Below are positions 5,941 through 7,721 of a DNA stretch of 7,721 nt, piece after piece. The position numbers and the translations under genes were made by a program. The first letter of the stretch is position 1; each line of letters opens with the position of its first letter. The stretch lies in assembly GCA_019056875.1 (NCBI GenBank), contig DXJA01000090.1, positions 1-7,721 on the forward strand. The letters run 5' to 3'. Source of the DNA: Candidatus Jordarchaeum madagascarense (GTDB lineage: Archaea; Asgardarchaeota; Jordiarchaeia; Jordiarchaeales; Jordiarchaeaceae). The notes under the pieces are model-generated. The model saw nothing but the letters and a program-made list of their open reading frames with translations, did no database searches and was not told the DNA's origin.

Positions 5941-6045
5941 TGTTTAATCAATTTTTCATCAACCCGAACACAGGCAAATTTTGCCGAGAAGGAGGAGTAT
6001 ATCCATACTTCTGTTGAGAAGCTTTTGCAAACGGTTACCGAACTG
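5941..6045 (+). pseudogene. Fragment of a second TATA-binding-protein gene (C-terminal part)
   Basis: Translated here, the plus strand reads CLINFSSTRTQANFAEKEEY followed by IHTSVEKLLQTVTEL. This aligns without gaps to the last ~35 residues of the intact TBP (VILLFTTGKLVITGAKKEEY, then IRVSVEKLLQTVTEL). The second half is strongest: bases 5983-6045 match the tbp gene (7036-7098, opposite strand) at 54 of 63 positions by hand count, with 30 consecutive identical bases. The rest of TBP, including the whole first repeat, is missing, and the fragment ends within about 14 bases of another remnant on the other strand. It is most likely the relic of an inverted duplication or of a decayed tbp paralogue, and is not expected to be functional. 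Confidence 0.75.
6009..6038 (+). repeat. Inverted repeat, left copy (tbp-derived)
   Basis: Thirty bases identical to the reverse complement of 7043-7072 inside tbp. The two copies face each other about 1 kb apart and enclose the membrane-anchor remnant and the HEAT-repeat gene, so recombination between them could invert that segment. Confidence 0.85.
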
Positions 6046-6058
6046 AACTGTATGATAT

Positions 6059-6248
6059 TCATTTTCTTTTTCTCAATATATAAAAAGCTAATGTTAATCC
6101 TATTAGTGCAACTCCTAGTTGCAACTCCTAGTAATCCGCTTATAACCAGTACCGTTGGAAAACCTTGGAAACCCTGAGTTACAGCAAAAAATACCAGAGG
6201 CAAAATACTCGCTTTTTCGCCGAATGCCGTACGAGAACTACATAACAC
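6059..6248 (-). pseudogene. Frameshifted C-terminal membrane anchor of a lost surface protein
   Basis: Read from 6248 leftward, the minus strand gives a hydrophobic frame with LPLVFFAVTQGFQGFP and then TVLVISGLLGVA, after which it degrades to TRSCTNRINIS. The break falls exactly at a 13-bp tandem duplication (6107-6119/6120-6132). Removing one copy restores GVALIGLTLAFYILRKRK and a stop at 6059-6061: a complete transmembrane helix with a basic Arg-Lys tail, the common C-terminal anchor of archaeal cell-surface and secreted proteins. No extracellular domain, signal peptide or start is recognisable upstream, and the HEAT gene promoter begins by about 6304, so only the tail of the gene remains. 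The present reading is a double casualty: truncated in front and frameshifted within the anchor. Confidence 0.75.
6107..6132. repeat. Perfect 13-bp tandem duplication
   Basis: TGCAACTCCTAGT occurs twice without a gap. Thirteen is not a multiple of three, so the duplication shifts the reading frame of the minus-strand membrane-anchor remnant. The two copies are identical, which suggests a recent slippage event or an error in assembly. Confidence 0.95.
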
Positions 6249-6303
6249 ACTACGCGTACGGAATGTGGTAAGTATATAAGGAAAAGTGAAAGATAATATG
6301 TAT

Positions 6304-6319
6304 AAGAAGGTTTAATATC
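6304..6319 (+). promoter_or_regulatory. BRE/TATA promoter of the HEAT-repeat gene
   Basis: A purine-rich AAGAAGG directly precedes TTTAATATC, the classic order of TFB-recognition element then TATA box. The expected start is near 6338-6342, leaving a leader of only about ten bases before ATG 6350. No strong Shine-Dalgarno is present; GATGAT just upstream is a weak match. Confidence 0.55.
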
Positions 6320-6349
6320 TTTCAGTAGAACTAATTAGAAGATGATTTA

Positions 6350-6979
6350 ATGAAGGAACAAGCATCAAGAAGCTCAACAAAAACTCTACTAGAGGACTTG
6401 AAGCATGGGAATGCTGAGATTCGGAAAAACGCAGCGTGGGCTCTCGGAAAAACCGGAGACAAAAGAGCCGTGGAACCACTCATAAAGGCACTAAAAGATT
6501 CATATCGGCCTACTAGAGAGGGAGCAGCATTTTCCCTCGGTAAATTAAAGGACGAGAGAGCGGTGGAACCACTAATACAGGCACTAAAAGACGAGGATAG
6601 TAGTGTTCGAAGAATTGCTGCACTTTCACTCAGAAGCTTCAAAGATAGAAGGGCGGTAGAACCACTGATAGAGACCCTGAAAGAAAAAGGTTCTGTGGTG
6701 CCAGATGAAGCAGTACAGACCCTCGGAGAGATTGGGGATGCTAGAGCTGTTGAGCCACTAATCGAGTTCGTTTATGACGGCGGCAAACATTATCTACCAC
6801 TGGTCATGGCAATAGCGGCTCTTGGGGAGATAGGGGATGAGAGAGCGGTTGAGGTCATAACCTGGGCCTTAAACTGCGACTGGCCCCCTGACGACCGTGG
6901 CGACGACTGGTTCGGTGAAGACGTAAGAGAAGCCGCAAAACACGCCCTAGAAAAAATTAGAGAAAAACAGAAAAAGTAA
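6350..6979 (+). CDS. HEAT-repeat (PBS-lyase-like) protein
   Basis: A 209-residue all-helical scaffold. Repeats of the PBS-lyase HEAT-like type are plain: RAVEPLIKAL (39-48), RAVEPLIQAL (70-79), RAVEPLIETL (101-110), RAVEPLIEFV (132-141) and RAVEVITWAL (166-175), spaced 31, 31, 31 and 34 residues apart. Each is preceded by a partner helix such as AAWALGKTGD (28-37). A capping helix closes the C-terminus (DVREAAKHALEKIREKQKK). The linker DWPPDDRGDDWFGED (177-191) interrupts the last unit. Such proteins bind other proteins; the His-Glu iron ligands of deoxyhypusine hydroxylase are absent, so an enzymatic role is unlikely. The partner is unknown. The gene has its own promoter, points toward tbp and lies between two tbp-derived inverted repeats. 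No signal peptide or membrane segment is seen. Confidence 0.9.
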   Translation: MKEQASRSSTKTLLEDLKHGNAEIRKNAAWALGKTGDKRAVEPLIKALKDSYRPTREGAAFSLGKLKDERAVEPLIQALKDEDSSVRRIAALSLRSFKDRRAVEPLIETLKEKGSVVPDEAVQTLGEIGDARAVEPLIEFVYDGGKHYLPLVMAIAALGEIGDERAVEVITWALNCDWPPDDRGDDWFGEDVREAAKHALEKIREKQKK

Positions 6980-7017
6980 CAGACAGCACAATTCACTAAG
7001 AAACCTTAACAAAACCC

Positions 7018-7575
7018 TCAAGTTTTAATAATACCAAGCTCCGTAACCGTTTGCAAAAGCTTCTCAACAGAAACACGAATATACTCCTCCTTCTTCGCGC
7101 CGGTGATCACTAATTTTCCTGTGGTGAAGAGGAGTATGACTACTTTGGGGTCTTTCATGCGGTATATTAGGCCGGGGAATTGTTCTGGTTCGTATATTAC
7201 GTCGGAGAGGGTGTAGGCGGCTAGTTCTAGGTTGAGTTCGGCTCCGAGGCTGGCGGAGGCCACTACATTCTGTATTTCGATTTCTGGTTCTACATTGTCT
7301 CCTAGCACTTCGGATTTTTGGAGTTCTGATACTATTTTGTTTACTGCTTTGTAGACTTCTTTTACACTTTTAGCCCCGGTTGAGACCATTCGTCCGGAGC
7401 TGAAGATTAGTGTTGCGGTTTTGGGTTCGTCTATTCGGTACACTAGTCCTGGGAATTGTTCTGGATTGTATTCAGTTTTGGCTTTTGTTTGGGCAATCTT
7501 TGATAGGTCGATTCTTTGGTTTATTTTTACCGATGCGACTACGTTTTCAATATTTATGAACTGGATTTTGGGTAT
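7018..7575 (-). CDS. tbp: TATA-box-binding protein (TBP)
   Basis: The general transcription factor that binds and bends the TATA box and recruits TFB and RNA polymerase. Two direct repeats form the saddle: NVVASVKINQRIDL to IVSEL (residues 11-85) and NVVASASLGAELNL to TVTEL (103-180). Each carries the DNA-intercalating Phe pair, in EQFPGLVYR/LIFSSGR (Phe41, Phe58) and EQFPGLIYR/LLFTTGK (Phe133, Phe150). There is no acidic tail. Start choice is unusual: ATA at 7573-7575 gives a PKIQF beginning and 185 residues, the normal archaeal length, and follows GGGGGT at a spacing of six. The frame upstream has no ATG or GTG; the only conventional alternative is TTG at 7639-7641, which adds 22 Lys-rich residues, lacks a Shine-Dalgarno and gives 207 residues. 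The gene is convergent with the HEAT gene, 38 bases apart. Confidence 0.95.
   Translation of the reverse strand: MPKIQFINIENVVASVKINQRIDLSKIAQTKAKTEYNPEQFPGLVYRIDEPKTATLIFSSGRMVSTGAKSVKEVYKAVNKIVSELQKSEVLGDNVEPEIEIQNVVASASLGAELNLELAAYTLSDVIYEPEQFPGLIYRMKDPKVVILLFTTGKLVITGAKKEEYIRVSVEKLLQTVTELGIIKT
7043..7072 (-). repeat. Inverted repeat, right copy (inside tbp)
   Basis: The tbp copy of the 30-base perfect inverted repeat whose other arm is at 6009-6038. It encodes part of the last helix of the second TBP repeat (SVEKLLQTVT). Confidence 0.85.
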
Positions 7576-7581
7576 AAGAGT

Positions 7582-7587
7582 ACCCCC
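7582..7587 (-). promoter_or_regulatory. Shine-Dalgarno of tbp, before an ATA codon
   Basis: GGGGGT on the minus strand lies six bases before ATA 7573-7575, the spacing and purine content expected of a strong ribosome-binding site. It lies well inside the reading frame if the TTG at 7641 were used, where it would have no purpose. Confidence 0.55.
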
Positions 7588-7682
7588 TATTTGATTTATT
7601 TTAGCGCCCTTTTTTTTGAGTTTTAGTTGGTTACATCTCAAAATCTTGGTTTTCGGCTAATTTTTGTTAGCGGAATGTTTTT

Positions 7683-7694
7683 GCTTATAAATAG
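7683..7694 (-). promoter_or_regulatory. TATA box of tbp
   Basis: CTATTTATAAGC on the minus strand contains TTTATAAG, a close match to the archaeal TATA box. The expected start is near 7662, giving a leader of about 20 bases to the TTG or about 87 bases to the proposed ATA. TBP would bind its own promoter here. Beyond it, 7695-7721 is AT-rich with no recognisable feature. Confidence 0.6.
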
Positions 7695-7721
7695 TATTTT
7701 TGTTTATTAATAGTACGCTCC

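Noticed and set aside
5932..6177. An 81-codon plus-strand gene across the graveyard region
   Set aside because: Only its first half is meaningful and that half is a TBP relic; the second half is the antisense of the membrane-anchor remnant.
6222..6266. Short inverted repeat CCGTACG/CGTACGG as a possible hairpin or operator
   Set aside because: Seven-base arms with a 21-base loop and an inherently palindromic core are weak, and it is not placed at a recognisable promoter element.
1..7721. CRISPR array, tRNA or rRNA genes
   Set aside because: No regularly spaced direct repeats, no cloverleaf with a TTCAANNC-type T-loop in a convincing context, and no rRNA-like stretch were seen on either strand.

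Overview
The window is archaeal chromosomal DNA. The clearest marker is a TATA-box-binding protein gene (tbp) at the right end. TATA elements sit about 25 bases ahead of inferred starts, and most genes also have Shine-Dalgarno sequences. Intergenic DNA is AT-rich. A Rag-type GTPase with a C-terminal roadblock domain and a HEAT-repeat protein would fit an uncultured lineage such as Bathyarchaeia or an Asgard group. The sequence alone does not settle this.

Layout from left to right: (1) 1-182, an edge region with no gene I can name. (2) 183-1864, a divergent pair: a leucine-carboxyl-methyltransferase-like SAM methyltransferase (minus) and a TetR regulator (plus). Two matching palindromes lie between them, one just inside each TATA box. 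The regulator probably starts at an ATT codon. (3) 2149-3858, a CocE/NonD (peptidase S15-like) hydrolase with its own promoter and a T9 terminator. (4) 3923-4369, an OsmC-family protein on the minus strand with a palindrome near its expected transcription start. (5) 4680-5786, the Rag-like GTPase/roadblock fusion. (6) 5787-6310, a gene graveyard. It holds a piece of a second tbp C-terminus in inverted orientation and the C-terminal membrane anchor of a lost surface protein, frameshifted by a perfect 13-bp tandem duplication. (7) 6350-6979, a HEAT-repeat protein. (8) 7018-7575, tbp on the minus strand, probably starting at an ATA codon behind a strong Shine-Dalgarno.

The genes look individually transcribed; apart from the methyltransferase/TetR control unit there is no clear multi-gene operon. 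The points most worth following are the GTPase/roadblock fusion with its altered G3 motif, the symmetric two-operator switch, two regulators that both seem to lack ATG/GTG/TTG at their best start, and the debris between the GTPase and the HEAT gene.
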